Source: Tatumella sp. JGM118
GTDB lineage: Bacteria; Pseudomonadota; Gammaproteobacteria; Enterobacterales; Enterobacteriaceae
Assembly: GCF_018257515.1 (NCBI RefSeq)
Contig: NZ_JAERJR010000008.1
Span: forward strand, 79,952 to 143,951
Direction of reading: 5' to 3'
DNA: 64,000 nucleotides
Shown piece by piece: positions 53,977 to 63,440 of the stretch. The position numbers were made by a program, and so were the translations under genes. Position 1 is the first letter of the stretch. Each line of letters opens with the position of its first letter. Below the pieces are notes generated by a model, which saw only the letters and a program-made list of their open reading frames with translations, did not search any database and was not told the origin of the DNA.

Positions 53977-54192
53977 CTATATGACTGAGACGAGCATTTT
54001 TATCTTTTCAGCCTTCTCAAAATGGTCCAGCTTCATTTCCATAATCCACCAGTGAGCAACTTCCATCAGCAACTCTGGGTCATCATTTTTGTTGGCAAAA
54101 AAAGCGTAGAATGACAGCCCAACGTTACTCCCCTTGGCTATTATCTTTGCTTCACAGACACTGATCATCTTTTCCTTCATTTCTTCCCGCAC
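53977..54192 (-). CDS. Small hypothetical protein, 71 aa
   Basis: A short gene in the island with a good ribosome site: AAGGAG five bases before the GTG at 54,192 (an ATG four codons in is also possible). The product has the block GLSFYAFFANKNDDPELLME, then WWIMEMKLDHFEKAEKIKML, rich in aromatic and charged residues with no membrane segment or known catalytic motif. I do not recognise a named family. It may be a phage- or element-derived accessory protein. The open frame extends upstream to 54,258 without support. Confidence 0.55.
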   Translation of the reverse strand: MREEMKEKMISVCEAKIIAKGSNVGLSFYAFFANKNDDPELLMEVAHWWIMEMKLDHFEKAEKIKMLVSVI

Positions 54193-54258
54193 ATAATCTC
54201 CTTGCCGGTATTTCTGTAAGTCGGAGGATTGACTATAACACCGTCTTGCTCTTACCAC

Positions 54259-54854
54259 AGAAACAACCTCAGGGCCCTATTCAACCCACTCTAAAAACAC
54301 CTCAGAATGGCTCAGATAATCCTGAGTGTATATCCCCCACTAAGTGGCGTGATCCTGTCAGGATCTTACAGATAACTCACTCATCACTTCCCCCGGAGAC
54401 CTGACGGCTGCAGGTGAAAGTTGCGTATCTCATAACCGATTACGACATACAAAATATTTGGGTTCAATCCTGAACCATATATGGCGGGAAATGTTTAATC
54501 AGCCTGGCGGACATAAATGTATCGACAGATAACACAACAGTGGCCTGCCTGAGCCACGAAATGAAGTAAAAAAGGTTTCAGTGGTCATTCGCTACTGTGC
54601 TGGCTGGAGTTGCATTTTATGGACGAAAATAATCACCTGACTTCTGGTATTACGGTTACAGGCGCAAAATATCCTGCAGCGTTTCTCTGTACTGAGCCTG
54701 CCGACCAACGGCACCCGAACTCTCTCTGCATCAGTATCAAAATCTCTTATAATAATCATCCGGAGAACAGTAAAAGCGGATAAAAAACCAACCAGCCATA
54801 CCCTGTTACCTGCCAGGGTACGCCTGAAGTAAGTATGATTATTGATTTATCCAT
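54259..54854. other. Gene-free stretch inside the accessory island
   Basis: About 600 bp with no convincing gene. It contains the palindromic GATCCTG/CAGGATC dyad near 54,350 and an inverted repeat near 54,800-54,820 (arms TACCCTG and CAGGGTA) just after the PrpF-like gene, which may end that transcript. A 54-codon open frame at 54,619-54,783 (+) lacks a good ribosome site. Parts may be decayed mobile DNA. Confidence 0.45.
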
Positions 54855-55937
54855 TTAGGTATCATATAAATAAAAATCACCACTTATATATATCTGGGCA
54901 TTCCTCTTAGTATATATTTCAATTTCACCATCACTATCCACCACTCCAAACTCAGAAATCCCTGAGAAATGTTTTACTCTCACATCAGCATTACAATAAA
55001 TTTGAGAAGCAACGGTATTACTTATATAGCAGGCATAGCTTAAGCATGCACCTCCGGAAACGGCTATTGAATTATGTATCTCTTTGGGGGTTAAATAAAA
55101 CGCAGAAATATCATACCCGTCCCCTCCCTGACTGATTAGCGATATTTTTGGAACCGTTATTGACTCCCTTATTTCATCTTCTGTCATATTCGCTCCTGAC
55201 TTGTTCTTTATCCCCATCAGGACTCCGGCCTTTACCCTTATCTCTTCAATCTCATTAAGTACCCTGTGCTTTTCCGACATTTCAGTTTTACTCTCCATGC
55301 CAGATAAACCAAAATCCTCTGCTCTCATAATAACCATTGGGATTACGGCATCAATGCAGGTAATACTTTTCCCATTAATATTATCAGTTTTTTTTCCTGT
55401 CGGGAAAAGAGCGTTTGTCGTGCTTGCTTCCGGATTTTTAAAGGAAATATCAATCTCCGGGTAACGATGATAAACCCCGGGTATTTTACACAACTTATTT
55501 TCCCCGCCATTTTTTGGAAGTGAGCAGTAAATTATCTTATTGGTATTTGTGTTATGGATTGTTATTTTTTCATTATGATTAATGACGTCCATTAACCCCA
55601 GATCATCTAAAACTAAGGGGATTGCAGTTGTCATATTCCCACAGTTGACATCCCACGAAACACGGCTGCTTATATTTTCCAACTGAATAAATGTACTGCA
55701 GACCATTTTATCTTCAATATTTACATCAATAATAAAGAGCTTATTGCTGGTACTTTTACCTTTACCTATGCCTTCTATCTGGTACTCATCGGGTGGCTGG
55801 CAACTACTCCTGGGAACACCGAATATTTCCCTTGCGATACGTTCTATACTTTCCCTGTCCTCAGGCAAATCTTTTTTTTGAATGATGACGCCTGATGAGG
55901 TTCCGCCCCTGACATAATATAACTTTATTTTTTTCAT
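54855..55937 (-). CDS. PrpF/DUF453-family isomerase
   Basis: A 360-residue member of the PrpF family (two diaminopimelate-epimerase-like lobes), which isomerises double bonds in unsaturated tricarboxylates such as aconitate or oxalomesaconate. Family motifs are kept: YVRGGTSSGVII (residues 8-19), GKSTSNK with Lys66, and WDVNCGNMTTA with Cys99, the expected catalytic pair. The C-terminal SGGACLSYACYISNT fits the family. Its start overlaps the hydroxylase stop by 4 bp (ATGA), so the two are co-translated. Codon use is visibly AT-rich compared with neighbours. It is not in a propionate or gallate operon, so the substrate is unknown. Confidence 0.85.
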   Translation of the reverse strand: MKKIKLYYVRGGTSSGVIIQKKDLPEDRESIERIAREIFGVPRSSCQPPDEYQIEGIGKGKSTSNKLFIIDVNIEDKMVCSTFIQLENISSRVSWDVNCGNMTTAIPLVLDDLGLMDVINHNEKITIHNTNTNKIIYCSLPKNGGENKLCKIPGVYHRYPEIDISFKNPEASTTNALFPTGKKTDNINGKSITCIDAVIPMVIMRAEDFGLSGMESKTEMSEKHRVLNEIEEIRVKAGVLMGIKNKSGANMTEDEIRESITVPKISLISQGGDGYDISAFYLTPKEIHNSIAVSGGACLSYACYISNTVASQIYCNADVRVKHFSGISEFGVVDSDGEIEIYTKRNAQIYISGDFYLYDT

Positions 55938-56692
55938 TTTCCACCATCCTTCGATAATGGTTTAATTAAAGACTTTATGGCATCGACATCTCTTGAATAT
56001 GAGAGGCAAAAATCCCATTCTTTTTTAAATGTATCTTGATGATAAGTTGAAAACATATAATCCCATACAGGAAATATAAAGGCATAGTTACTTTGATTGT
56101 TCTCAATATTAACATCATGATGTGGCTCATGGAATCCAGGAGTAGTCACAAGTAATGATAATTTACTTTCAATATTCAATGGTAGTTTGAATCGGGAATG
56201 ATGATATGTGGCAAATAAAAAAGATATTAATGCATGAGCGGCTATACATTCCTGACTGATCCCAAATGCATAGATGAATAATACATTTAACAACGCGTGA
56301 GAAACTGCTTCTAAAAAATGGTCCCTTAGTGATGTGCTGACATCTAACACCTCATCTAAGTGGTGAATTTCATGGAACCGCCAAAAAAACTCAAGTTCAT
56401 GGCTCAACCGATGAAATATATAACCAGATAAATCTAAGAGTACAACCCCAATGGGAATTGAAATCCAGTAAGGTAATGAGCTAATGAAGTGAGAACTATT
56501 ATCAGATGAAATGGATAGCAGAGGGACGATGAGTAATATACTGACTAACTTTGTCGCAATAAAATTTAAAACATTTACCCCCCAGTGTTTTTTTGTTTTT
56601 CCTGTAAGGATAATATCCTTATAGATTAAAATCTCTAAAAAAAACAATAAGAAAAACCAGGCAACCAACCAATTTTCAGTAATGAAATGCAT
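55934..56692 (-). CDS. Membrane hydroxylase/desaturase, sterol desaturase (FA hydroxylase) superfamily
   Basis: A 252-residue integral membrane di-iron oxygenase candidate. The three histidine boxes are complete: HRLSH (94-98), HEIHH (107-111) and HEPHH (188-192), with further histidines at 164-165. About four to five helices surround them (for example 10-28, 48-62, 76-92, 130-148). Start is well supported by AAAGGAGG nine bases upstream. It is the promoter-proximal gene of a two-gene operon with the PrpF-like isomerase. AT-rich, probably acquired. Substrate unknown: related enzymes hydroxylate fatty acids, sterols, carotenoids or small aldehydes. Confidence 0.85.
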   Translation of the reverse strand: MHFITENWLVAWFFLLFFLEILIYKDIILTGKTKKHWGVNVLNFIATKLVSILLIVPLLSISSDNSSHFISSLPYWISIPIGVVLLDLSGYIFHRLSHELEFFWRFHEIHHLDEVLDVSTSLRDHFLEAVSHALLNVLFIYAFGISQECIAAHALISFLFATYHHSRFKLPLNIESKLSLLVTTPGFHEPHHDVNIENNQSNYAFIFPVWDYMFSTYHQDTFKKEWDFCLSYSRDVDAIKSLIKPLSKDGGK

Positions 56693-56906
56693 GACATTCC
56701 CCTCCTTTCTTTCGGTTCTTCAATATAGCGTAGCAAATTAGTATTAAAATTATTTTTTATCGATATTTTGTTTCTATTAATTTCCGGATGTGTGGTTTTA
56801 ATGAGAGCAATTACGACCCGATAAGTATCAGGCCAGCTGGCAGTTCCTCCACGGCAAAAACGGATTCGCGATTAAATGAACAAACTATCTATCAGAAGTA
56901 ACTCAG
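56693..56906. promoter_or_regulatory. Upstream region of the hydroxylase-PrpF operon
   Basis: About 210 bp, very AT-rich at 56,725-56,790, presumably holding the operon promoter on the minus strand. I could not place individual elements with confidence. Confidence 0.45.
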
Positions 56907-57137
56907 ATGAAAAAATCTCTGCCAACATTAAGAAGCCCGGAAAGCAGAGGCGCTGAAGCCGCGCCGAAACCGGTACCCGCCGTAGGTAAAATCTGCAAAA
57001 AGATGACTGTTTCTGAGGCTATTTTTCATAAATTCTTGGGAACCCTGCCTTATCGGTAATAGCCGGAGGATAAAAATCAGCGACTGAAGAAGCAGGTCGC
57101 TGATATAAGTCTGGTTTATATCCTGCCGGGGAAATAA
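56907..57137 (+). pseudogene. Decayed IS3-family transposase OrfA
   Basis: In one frame, interrupted by adjacent TAA and TAG at 57,057-57,062, the translation starts MKKS, then VPAVGKICKKMTVSEAIFHK, resembling the IS3 OrfA helix-turn-helix (VAEVCRKMGISEATFYNWK), and after the stops EDKNQRLKKQVADISL, resembling the OrfA leucine-zipper segment (EDENRRLKQLVADLSLDK). The middle is deleted and no orfB is present. It marks an old insertion at the right edge of the island. Confidence 0.7.
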
Positions 57138-57209
57138 ACGCCGAATGCCCCATGGCGGATATCTATAAAATCACGGGGAGCATCACGACTTTATTTTATT
57201 AACCGGCTG

Positions 57210-57755
57210 TCAGCACAGATCTTCCGGCCAGGGAAACTGTGATAACGTCAGCGGCGGGGTCCCATAAAACCGGTTCAGAGCTTTAATAAAACGCTGCGGA
57301 CGTTCGGGAATGCCCTGCTGCAGGTAACTGGCGACTTTCTGATGCACCTTGCGCTGGAAGGCGATTCGGTCCGGCTCATAATCCCCGTTCAGGTTATCGC
57401 AACTGACATTAAAGGGAAATCCGGCCGCCACAGAGAACATCCACTCCAGGGACTGCGGCGTGACCTCAACAGATTCAAACTGCTGTTGTGTCTGCATGTC
57501 ACGTCCGTCCGGACAGTACCAGTAACCGAAATCCACTAACTGACGACGGGCTTCACCGGCCACACACCAGTGAGAGATCTCATGTAAGGCACTGGCGAAA
57601 TAGCCGTGGGCGAAAATAATCCGATGATGATCACAACCGGCATCGGCCGGCAGGTAAACAGGCTCATCGTCACCTTTCACCAGCCGGGTATTAAAATCCG
57701 TAAAAAAACACTGGTCAAAAATGACCGTTAAATCCTGATAACGATGCTTTGTCAT
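57210..57755 (-). CDS. epmC: Elongation factor P hydroxylase
   Basis: A 181-residue protein matching EpmC (YfcM), which hydroxylates the lysylated lysine of EF-P. The conserved metal-site block SALHEISHWCVAGEARRQLV and FGYWYCPDGRDMQTQQQFE are intact. It is the distal gene of prmB-aroC-mepA-yfcA-epmC and the first backbone gene right of the island. Confidence 0.94.
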   Translation of the reverse strand: MTKHRYQDLTVIFDQCFFTDFNTRLVKGDDEPVYLPADAGCDHHRIIFAHGYFASALHEISHWCVAGEARRQLVDFGYWYCPDGRDMQTQQQFESVEVTPQSLEWMFSVAAGFPFNVSCDNLNGDYEPDRIAFQRKVHQKVASYLQQGIPERPQRFIKALNRFYGTPPLTLSQFPWPEDLC

Positions 57756-57829
57756 TCACTTACTCATTACTCAAAATGCGACAACGTGGCCGCTGAACCC
57801 TGCGGCCACGCACCCTGCAGGAGGCTGTT

Positions 57830-58624
57830 TCAGTGGAATAACAGCGCCATAATGGCCTGACCGTGGCTGTCCCACAAAAGTTTCAGGCTCATGGTCATAG
57901 AGACAATAACCACCATCGGACGGATCAGTTTCTGCCCCCGGCTCAGAACCAGCCTGGCACCCAGTCTGGCACCGCAAAAAGCCCCGAGAAGCATCACCAG
58001 CCCCAGTCCCCACAGGACTTTGCCTCCGAACATAAAAAATACCAGACCGGCAAAGTTAGAGGTGAAGTTCAGCAGTTTGGCATGTGCCGTCGCTTTCGCC
58101 AGATTAAAACCAGCCAGCACAACGAACGCCAGGGCATAGAAAGACCCCGCTCCCGGGCCCAGAAAGCCATCGTAAAAACCTACGCAGCCGCCGCCAATCA
58201 GCGCATAAGGTAACCCCTTCAAGCGGGCAGCCCGATCATTTTCGCCAAGCTTCGGCATCAGTAAAAACCATAAACCGATACCAATCAGAAACGCAGGCAG
58301 GATCTGGCGCAGCAAATTAGGCTGCAAATGCTGAATAAGGATGGCACCGCACATCGCGCCGAAAAATGTCATGGCGATATTCAGCCGCTGTTCAGCGATG
58401 TTTATCGCCCCGCGCCGGATAAAGTACAGCGTGGCCGAAAACGAGCCGCCCACAGACTGAAGTTTATTGGTCGCCAGTGCCTGCGCCGGTGACAGTCCGG
58501 CCGCCAGTAAGGCAGGGACCGTCAGTAATCCCCCGCCCCCGGCAATCGAATCAATAAAAGCGGCTGCCACCGCCACACAAAACAGTACCGCGACCGTCAT
58601 GGGGCTGACGAAAAACCATTCCAT
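57830..58624 (-). CDS. yfcA: TSUP-family membrane transporter YfcA
   Basis: A 264-residue protein of the TauE/SafE (TSUP) family with about eight helices. Blocks AFIDSIAGGGGLLTVPALLA and GFYDGFLGPGAGSFYALAFV are the duplicated family signatures. Relatives move sulfite or organosulfonates; its substrate is unknown. Eight bases separate it from mepA. Confidence 0.92.
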   Translation of the reverse strand: MEWFFVSPMTVAVLFCVAVAAAFIDSIAGGGGLLTVPALLAAGLSPAQALATNKLQSVGGSFSATLYFIRRGAINIAEQRLNIAMTFFGAMCGAILIQHLQPNLLRQILPAFLIGIGLWFLLMPKLGENDRAARLKGLPYALIGGGCVGFYDGFLGPGAGSFYALAFVVLAGFNLAKATAHAKLLNFTSNFAGLVFFMFGGKVLWGLGLVMLLGAFCGARLGARLVLSRGQKLIRPMVVIVSMTMSLKLLWDSHGQAIMALLFH

Positions 58625-58632
58625 AGCGTTCC

Positions 58633-59457
58633 TTACAAAACGTGATTATCGAGCAGTGCCTGGCAGGCCGGCGGCAGCGGAGGTGTCCGCTTCACCGGAG
58701 AGCTGGCTGAGGGTTTCGCTGGCAGGAACCAACTGGCAAGTTCGGCACCGCAGCCATCACCCGGCGGCGGAGCTGGCTGATCCTGACATTGTGTGCTGCC
58801 TGCCGGGCAACGTAACCGGACATGCATATGCGCCCGATGCGCAAACCACGGCCGCACTTTCTGTAGCCAGTCCCTGTCACTGCCGGCCTGCAGACACAGC
58901 TGTTGCTTGATCGCCGGATTAACAAAGATCCGGGTCACTTCAGGGTCTTCCGCTGCCAGTTTAATCATCTGCATCACCCCCGGTGACCAGTGTCTGGCAA
59001 CAACATGTTTACCATCGGCACTGACCAGGTCGAGAGGTTGCGGGTGAAGGAGTTGTTGCGCCGTCCAGCGACGGACAGGTAACTGGAGCCAGATATCCAC
59101 ATCCAGACCGGTCTGGTGACTGGCATGGCCGCTACTGAAACGGCCTCCCGCCGCCATTCCCATATCGCCGATCAACACTTCCCCCTCATGCTCTGCAGCA
59201 ACACGCGCAGAAAAACGCTGGATAAAGCTGATCAGTTCCGGATGACCAAAATAGCGCCGCTGATCCTGACGCATTACCTGATAATCAGCCGCATCCAGGG
59301 GCAGTGGCTGTGCCCCAATAATGCAGCCGTTCGCAAAACTGCCTATCGATTGCGGCGCACCACTGACAGGGTGCTGAATACTCTGCCAGGGCGTCGCCGC
59401 CGCCATGGCAGGAGCCTTAAGAAGTAACATCAGAACAGCCAGCGCATATTTTTTCAT
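58633..59457 (-). CDS. mepA: Penicillin-insensitive murein endopeptidase
   Basis: A 274-residue periplasmic LAS-type zinc peptidase that cuts D-Ala-mDAP crosslinks. Signal peptide at about 1-19. Zinc and catalytic motifs: [16 protein letters not shown] and [15 protein letters not shown]. Start set at the ATG at 59,457 (MKKYALAV), four bases after the aroC stop; the frame is open 11 codons further. The C-terminus is proline-rich with cysteine pairs, as in E. coli. Confidence 0.94.
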   Translation of the reverse strand: MKKYALAVLMLLLKAPAMAAATPWQSIQHPVSGAPQSIGSFANGCIIGAQPLPLDAADYQVMRQDQRRYFGHPELISFIQRFSARVAAEHEGEVLIGDMGMAAGGRFSSGHASHQTGLDVDIWLQLPVRRWTAQQLLHPQPLDLVSADGKHVVARHWSPGVMQMIKLAAEDPEVTRIFVNPAIKQQLCLQAGSDRDWLQKVRPWFAHRAHMHVRLRCPAGSTQCQDQPAPPPGDGCGAELASWFLPAKPSASSPVKRTPPLPPACQALLDNHVL

Positions 59458-59461
59458 GGTG

Positions 59462-60547
59462 TTACCAGCGTGGTATCGGGGTCGTGACATCGGCGCACTG
59501 GGCGCGGTGACGTAACAGATGGTCCATCAGGGTAATGGCCATCATCGCTTCCGCAATAGGGACCGCACGGATGCCGACGCAAGGGTCATGACGCCCTTTA
59601 GTGATCATCTCCACTTCTTCACCCGTCCGGGTGATAGTTTTACCCGGCACCGTAATGCTGGACGTCGGTTTCAGCGCCAGATTCGCCAGAATGGTTTGCC
59701 CGCTGCTGATGCCGCCCAGAACACCACCGGCATGGTTACTCTGGAAACCATCATGACGAATTTCATCACGATGTTCGCTTCCGCGCTGAGCCACCACGGC
59801 AAAGCCGTCACCGATTTCGACGCCTTTGACGGCATTAATGCTCATCAGTGCATGGGCCAGGTCGGCATCCAGACGGTCAAAAACAGGTTCACCCAGTCCC
59901 GGCGGCACGCCTTCCGCCACCACGGTGACTTTCGCGCCGATAGAATCACCCTCTTTCTTCAGACCGCGTAACAGTTCATCCAGGGCCTCCAGTGAGGTTA
60001 CATCCGGGGAGAAAAACGGGTTCTGGCTAACCTGCTGCCAGTCGCGAAGTTCACATTTCACCTCACCCATCTGCGCCAGATACCCGCGAACCACGATGCC
60101 GTGTTTCATTTGCAGGTATTTCTTTGCAATTGCCCCGGCAGCGACACGCATCGCCGTTTCACGGGCAGAAGAACGTCCGCCTCCGCGATAATCACGCAGT
60201 CCGTATTTTTGCTCATAGGTATAGTCAGCATGCCCCGGGCGGAACAGATCTTTTATCGCACCATAATCCTGCGAACGCTGATCGGTATTTTCAATCAGCA
60301 GCCCGATAGAGGTCCCGGTCGTGACGCCTTCAAAGACCCCGGACAGGATACGGACCTGATCCGGCTCACGGCGCTGAGTGGTATAACGGGATGTGCCGGG
60401 ACGACGGCGGTCCAGATCCTGCTGAATGTCTTCTTCGGTCAACGGAATGCCGGGAGGGACGCCATCAACGATGCACCCTAATGCGATTCCATGAGATTCA
60501 CCAAAGGTGGTGACTTTAAAAAGCTGCCCTATGCTGTTTCCGGCCAT
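59462..60547 (-). CDS. aroC: Chorismate synthase
   Basis: A 361-residue FMN-dependent enzyme making chorismate from EPSP, the last shikimate pathway step. Signatures: [40 protein letters not shown], and [24 protein letters not shown] block ([17 protein letters not shown]). Start at the ATG at 60,547 ([10 protein letters not shown]) has AAGGA upstream and gives the exact E. coli length. Confidence 0.97.
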   Translation of the reverse strand: MAGNSIGQLFKVTTFGESHGIALGCIVDGVPPGIPLTEEDIQQDLDRRRPGTSRYTTQRREPDQVRILSGVFEGVTTGTSIGLLIENTDQRSQDYGAIKDLFRPGHADYTYEQKYGLRDYRGGGRSSARETAMRVAAGAIAKKYLQMKHGIVVRGYLAQMGEVKCELRDWQQVSQNPFFSPDVTSLEALDELLRGLKKEGDSIGAKVTVVAEGVPPGLGEPVFDRLDADLAHALMSINAVKGVEIGDGFAVVAQRGSEHRDEIRHDGFQSNHAGGVLGGISSGQTILANLALKPTSSITVPGKTITRTGEEVEMITKGRHDPCVGIRAVPIAEAMMAITLMDHLLRHRAQCADVTTPIPRW

Positions 60548-60601
60548 GGTAGTTCCTTGTATCAAAAAACACAGGCCGCCTGGCAGCGGCCCGTCCGGGA
60601 A

Positions 60602-61534
60602 TTAAAACTGATATTGTCTGAAGTACGGAAGTGCCTCAACCAGTTGCTGTCTGTCGAGCATAAATACCCCGTCCCCGCCATGCTCAAACTCAAGCCAGGT
60701 AAAGGGAACATCCGGATACTGGTCCATCATATGCACCATGCTGTTACCCACTTCACAGATCAGTACGCCGTCTTCACTCAGATAATCTGCCGCATTCGCC
60801 AGAATACGCTGCACCAGTACCAGACCATCGCTGCCGGCAGCCAGTCCCAGCTCCGGTTCGTGACGGTATTCGTTGGGCAGATCATCCATATCCTCCGCAT
60901 CCACATACGGCGGATTGGTGACGATAAGATCATATTTTACCGGAGGTATCTCGCGGAAAAGATCTGAACGCAAGGGGGTGACCTGATGCATCAGCCCGTG
61001 TGACTCAATATTCTGCTCCGTCACTGCCAGCGCATCCGCAGAAATATCGGCGGCATCCACTTCGGCTTCCGGGAACTCATAAGCACAGGCAATCGCAATA
61101 CAGCCACTGCCGGTACACATATCGAGAATACGCTCCGGGGTATGGTTGATAAGCCCGGCAAACCGCTGACTGATAAGCTCACCAATCGGTGAACGGGGAA
61201 CCAGCACCCGCTCATCGACATAAAATTCATGCCCGCAAAACCAGGCTTTATTGGTCAGATAGGCGACCGGAACCCGATCATTGACCCGGCGGATCACACG
61301 CTCGACAATCCGGTTTTTTTCACTGCGGGTCAGTCGCGCCAGATACATTTCTTCAGGAAATTCCGGTGGCAGGTACAGGGTGGGTAATACCAGCTGAATT
61401 GCCTCGTCCCAGGGATTGTCGGTACCGTGTCCGTACCAGATATCAGCCGCAGAAAAACGGCTCACCGCCCAGCGCAGCATATCCTGAATGGTGTGCAGTT
61501 CGTTTACTGCTTCATCAACGAAAATTTTGTCCAC
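60602..61534 (-). CDS. prmB: 50S L3 glutamine methyltransferase
   Basis: A 310-residue class I methyltransferase that methylates a glutamine of ribosomal protein L3. The SAM motif is [20 protein letters not shown] and the catalytic NPPY is in [15 protein letters not shown]. Length equals E. coli PrmB. It is divergent from smrB, as in E. coli. Confidence 0.96.
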   Translation of the reverse strand: MDKIFVDEAVNELHTIQDMLRWAVSRFSAADIWYGHGTDNPWDEAIQLVLPTLYLPPEFPEEMYLARLTRSEKNRIVERVIRRVNDRVPVAYLTNKAWFCGHEFYVDERVLVPRSPIGELISQRFAGLINHTPERILDMCTGSGCIAIACAYEFPEAEVDAADISADALAVTEQNIESHGLMHQVTPLRSDLFREIPPVKYDLIVTNPPYVDAEDMDDLPNEYRHEPELGLAAGSDGLVLVQRILANAADYLSEDGVLICEVGNSMVHMMDQYPDVPFTWLEFEHGGDGVFMLDRQQLVEALPYFRQYQF

Positions 61535-61808
61535 TTTGTCCTCCGGGGACGAGATCTGAATACGGGCGATAGTTTGCCATGAAGTGACTCAGAATTCAGC
61601 GGTGTATTAATAAAAAGCCCGCTTTTATCTCTTATCCGTTAGCAGAAGGACCTGACCCCAAAAAAATGGTCTTTTCGACAGATAAAAAACCGTCTGTCCA
61701 CAGGTCTGATAACGAAAATATGCCCCGGAAGCGCAGAAAGGCATTTGCTTTTTCCCTTTAAGCCAGGAAAAATACGAGACTCTCCCCCATCATTAAGCCA
61801 GTTATCTT

Positions 61809-62360
61809 ATGAACCCGAAGAAAACGCTCAGTCAGGAGGATCAGTTACTGTTCCGGCAGTTAATGTCTGATACACGTAAACTGAAGCAGGATACCGTACA
61901 GCATGCACCGGTACGTCCGCAAAGCAGAGCAATTCCTGAAAAGCGCCTGCAATCGGAACAGGCGGATAACAGTCATTATTTTTCAGATGAATTTCAGCCG
62001 TTGCTGGCAGAAGACGGACCGGTAAGATATGTACGTGCCGATGTCAGTCATTATGAGCTCAAAAAATTACGCCGGGGGGATTATACGCCGGAGATTTTCC
62101 TCGACCTTCACGGACTGACACAGCAGCAGGCAAAAAAAGAACTGGGGGCATTACTGGCAGCCTGCCGGAGAGAACATCTGTTCTGCGCCAGCGTGATGCA
62201 CGGGCACGGAAAACATATCCTCAAACAACAGACTCCGTTATGGCTGGCACAGCATCCTTATGTGATGGCGTTTCATCAGGCACCAAAACTGTTCGGGGGA
62301 GATGCTGCGATCCTGGTATTGATAGAAACTGAAGAGTGGCAACCCCCTGAGCTTCCCTGA
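61809..62360 (+). CDS. smrB: Ribosome rescue endonuclease SmrB
   Basis: A 183-residue Smr-domain nuclease that cleaves mRNA between collided ribosomes. Conserved motifs: [18 protein letters not shown] and [18 protein letters not shown], with a basic, flexible N-terminal extension. Length equals E. coli SmrB (YfcN). It converges on sixA with a 38-bp gap. Confidence 0.95.
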   Translation: MNPKKTLSQEDQLLFRQLMSDTRKLKQDTVQHAPVRPQSRAIPEKRLQSEQADNSHYFSDEFQPLLAEDGPVRYVRADVSHYELKKLRRGDYTPEIFLDLHGLTQQQAKKELGALLAACRREHLFCASVMHGHGKHILKQQTPLWLAQHPYVMAFHQAPKLFGGDAAILVLIETEEWQPPELP

Positions 62361-62398
62361 ATCACCGGCAGCGTCCTGCCGCGGTAATTCAACACAGA

Positions 62399-62881
62399 TC
62401 AGATAGCCTTATCGAGCCGGGACGGGCTGACCTGCCATTTCAGCTGGCCTGTTGCCGTTTGTTCGTCATAGTCGACCAGTGCGATACCGGAAGTGGCGAA
62501 CATCGGGGGGGCTTCCTGCGGACAAAGTTCTGACACCAGATAACCGACCAGCGGCAAATGTGAGAGCACCAGAACAGAGCTAACGCCTTCATGTGCAAGC
62601 GCTTCGATGTATCGGGCCACCCTGCCGGCATCGCCTGAAGGGGTCAGCTCCGGTAAAACATCACTTTCCTGCGGCAAAAGCATACTTTCACGAACAACTT
62701 TCAGGGTCTGTTCCGCCCGAAGATAAGGGCTGACCAGCACCCGCTCTATATCCACGACCTGATTATCGAGCCAGTGTGCCATTTGTCTTGATTCATCGCA
62801 TCCGCAATGGGTCAGAGGTCTGGCTGCATCGCTATCCGCTTCGAGCGCCGCTTCACCGTGACGCATGATATAAACTTGCAT
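62399..62881 (-). CDS. sixA: Phosphohistidine phosphatase SixA
   Basis: A 160-residue phosphatase of the histidine-phosphatase superfamily. The RHG motif with its catalytic histidine is at the N-terminus (MQVYIMRHGEAALEAD); the second histidine is in LVLSHLPLVGYL. In E. coli it dephosphorylates the nitrogen-PTS protein NPr. fadJ, which follows in E. coli, is absent. Confidence 0.94.
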   Translation of the reverse strand: MQVYIMRHGEAALEADSDAARPLTHCGCDESRQMAHWLDNQVVDIERVLVSPYLRAEQTLKVVRESMLLPQESDVLPELTPSGDAGRVARYIEALAHEGVSSVLVLSHLPLVGYLVSELCPQEAPPMFATSGIALVDYDEQTATGQLKWQVSPSRLDKAI

Positions 62882-63440
62882 AGTGCACCGCTGTAAATTG
62901 AAAAAAGAACGGTTTCATGAACTGCAGCATGCTGCATAGCGTTATGAAGCAGGTGTTGTACCTAAAGGCCGGCTTGCAGTCAACCGAATGGCCATTTTAT
63001 GTACAATAAATTTCCGGTTAAATTGATACGGCGCAATTCCGCCTGCAGGTCACGGCGATATCAAATATCGGTTAACTCACAATCTGCAGATTATCAGAGT
63101 CTGCGGGCGGGGTGCATAGGATATTTGCATAAGTCCGCCGTTGACTCATCATAGCAGCAAATGAGCGGAGAAGGACTCATTGTATAATACAGAGTAAAAT
63201 CAGATAGTTGATTTATTTCACTGGGGGGGGGGTTGACCGCAGATATGGCCGGGAGAGAGATGGCGCTAGCTGAGCAGGAAATCACTCCGACTGAGGCAGT
63301 GATGGCGTATAACGGAAAACCCTCCGCGCAACCGGTATCAGGCTCCGCGCGAAGGACAGGTCAACATTCGGACATTCAGCCAAAACGTAACAAAGATTGA
63401 ATTCAGCGAAATACTCCCCGCCAGAAACGCAGGAAGGCCG
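62882..63440. other. Spacer at the former fadJ-fadI site
   Basis: About 560 bp between sixA and yfcZ with no recognisable gene. It contains a run of ten G at 63,223-63,232. An open plus-strand frame from 63,212 to 63,400 crosses the run and would encode about 60 residues with no known similarity; a minus frame at 63,094-63,285 is also unsupported. In E. coli this interval is occupied by fadJ and fadI (several kb). Confidence 0.6.
63223..63232 (+). repeat. Homopolymer tract of ten G
   Basis: Ten consecutive G, the longest homopolymer seen in the window. Tracts of this length slip during replication. It lies in a gene-free spacer, so the effect, if any, would be on a promoter or on an unsupported small frame. 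Confidence 0.95.

Noticed and set aside
54619..54783. 54-codon open frame in the island
   Set aside because: Only a distant GGAG upstream and no recognisable protein.
63094..63285. 63-codon minus-strand frame across the ten-G tract
   Set aside because: Its proline run comes from the G tract; no ribosome site or similarity.
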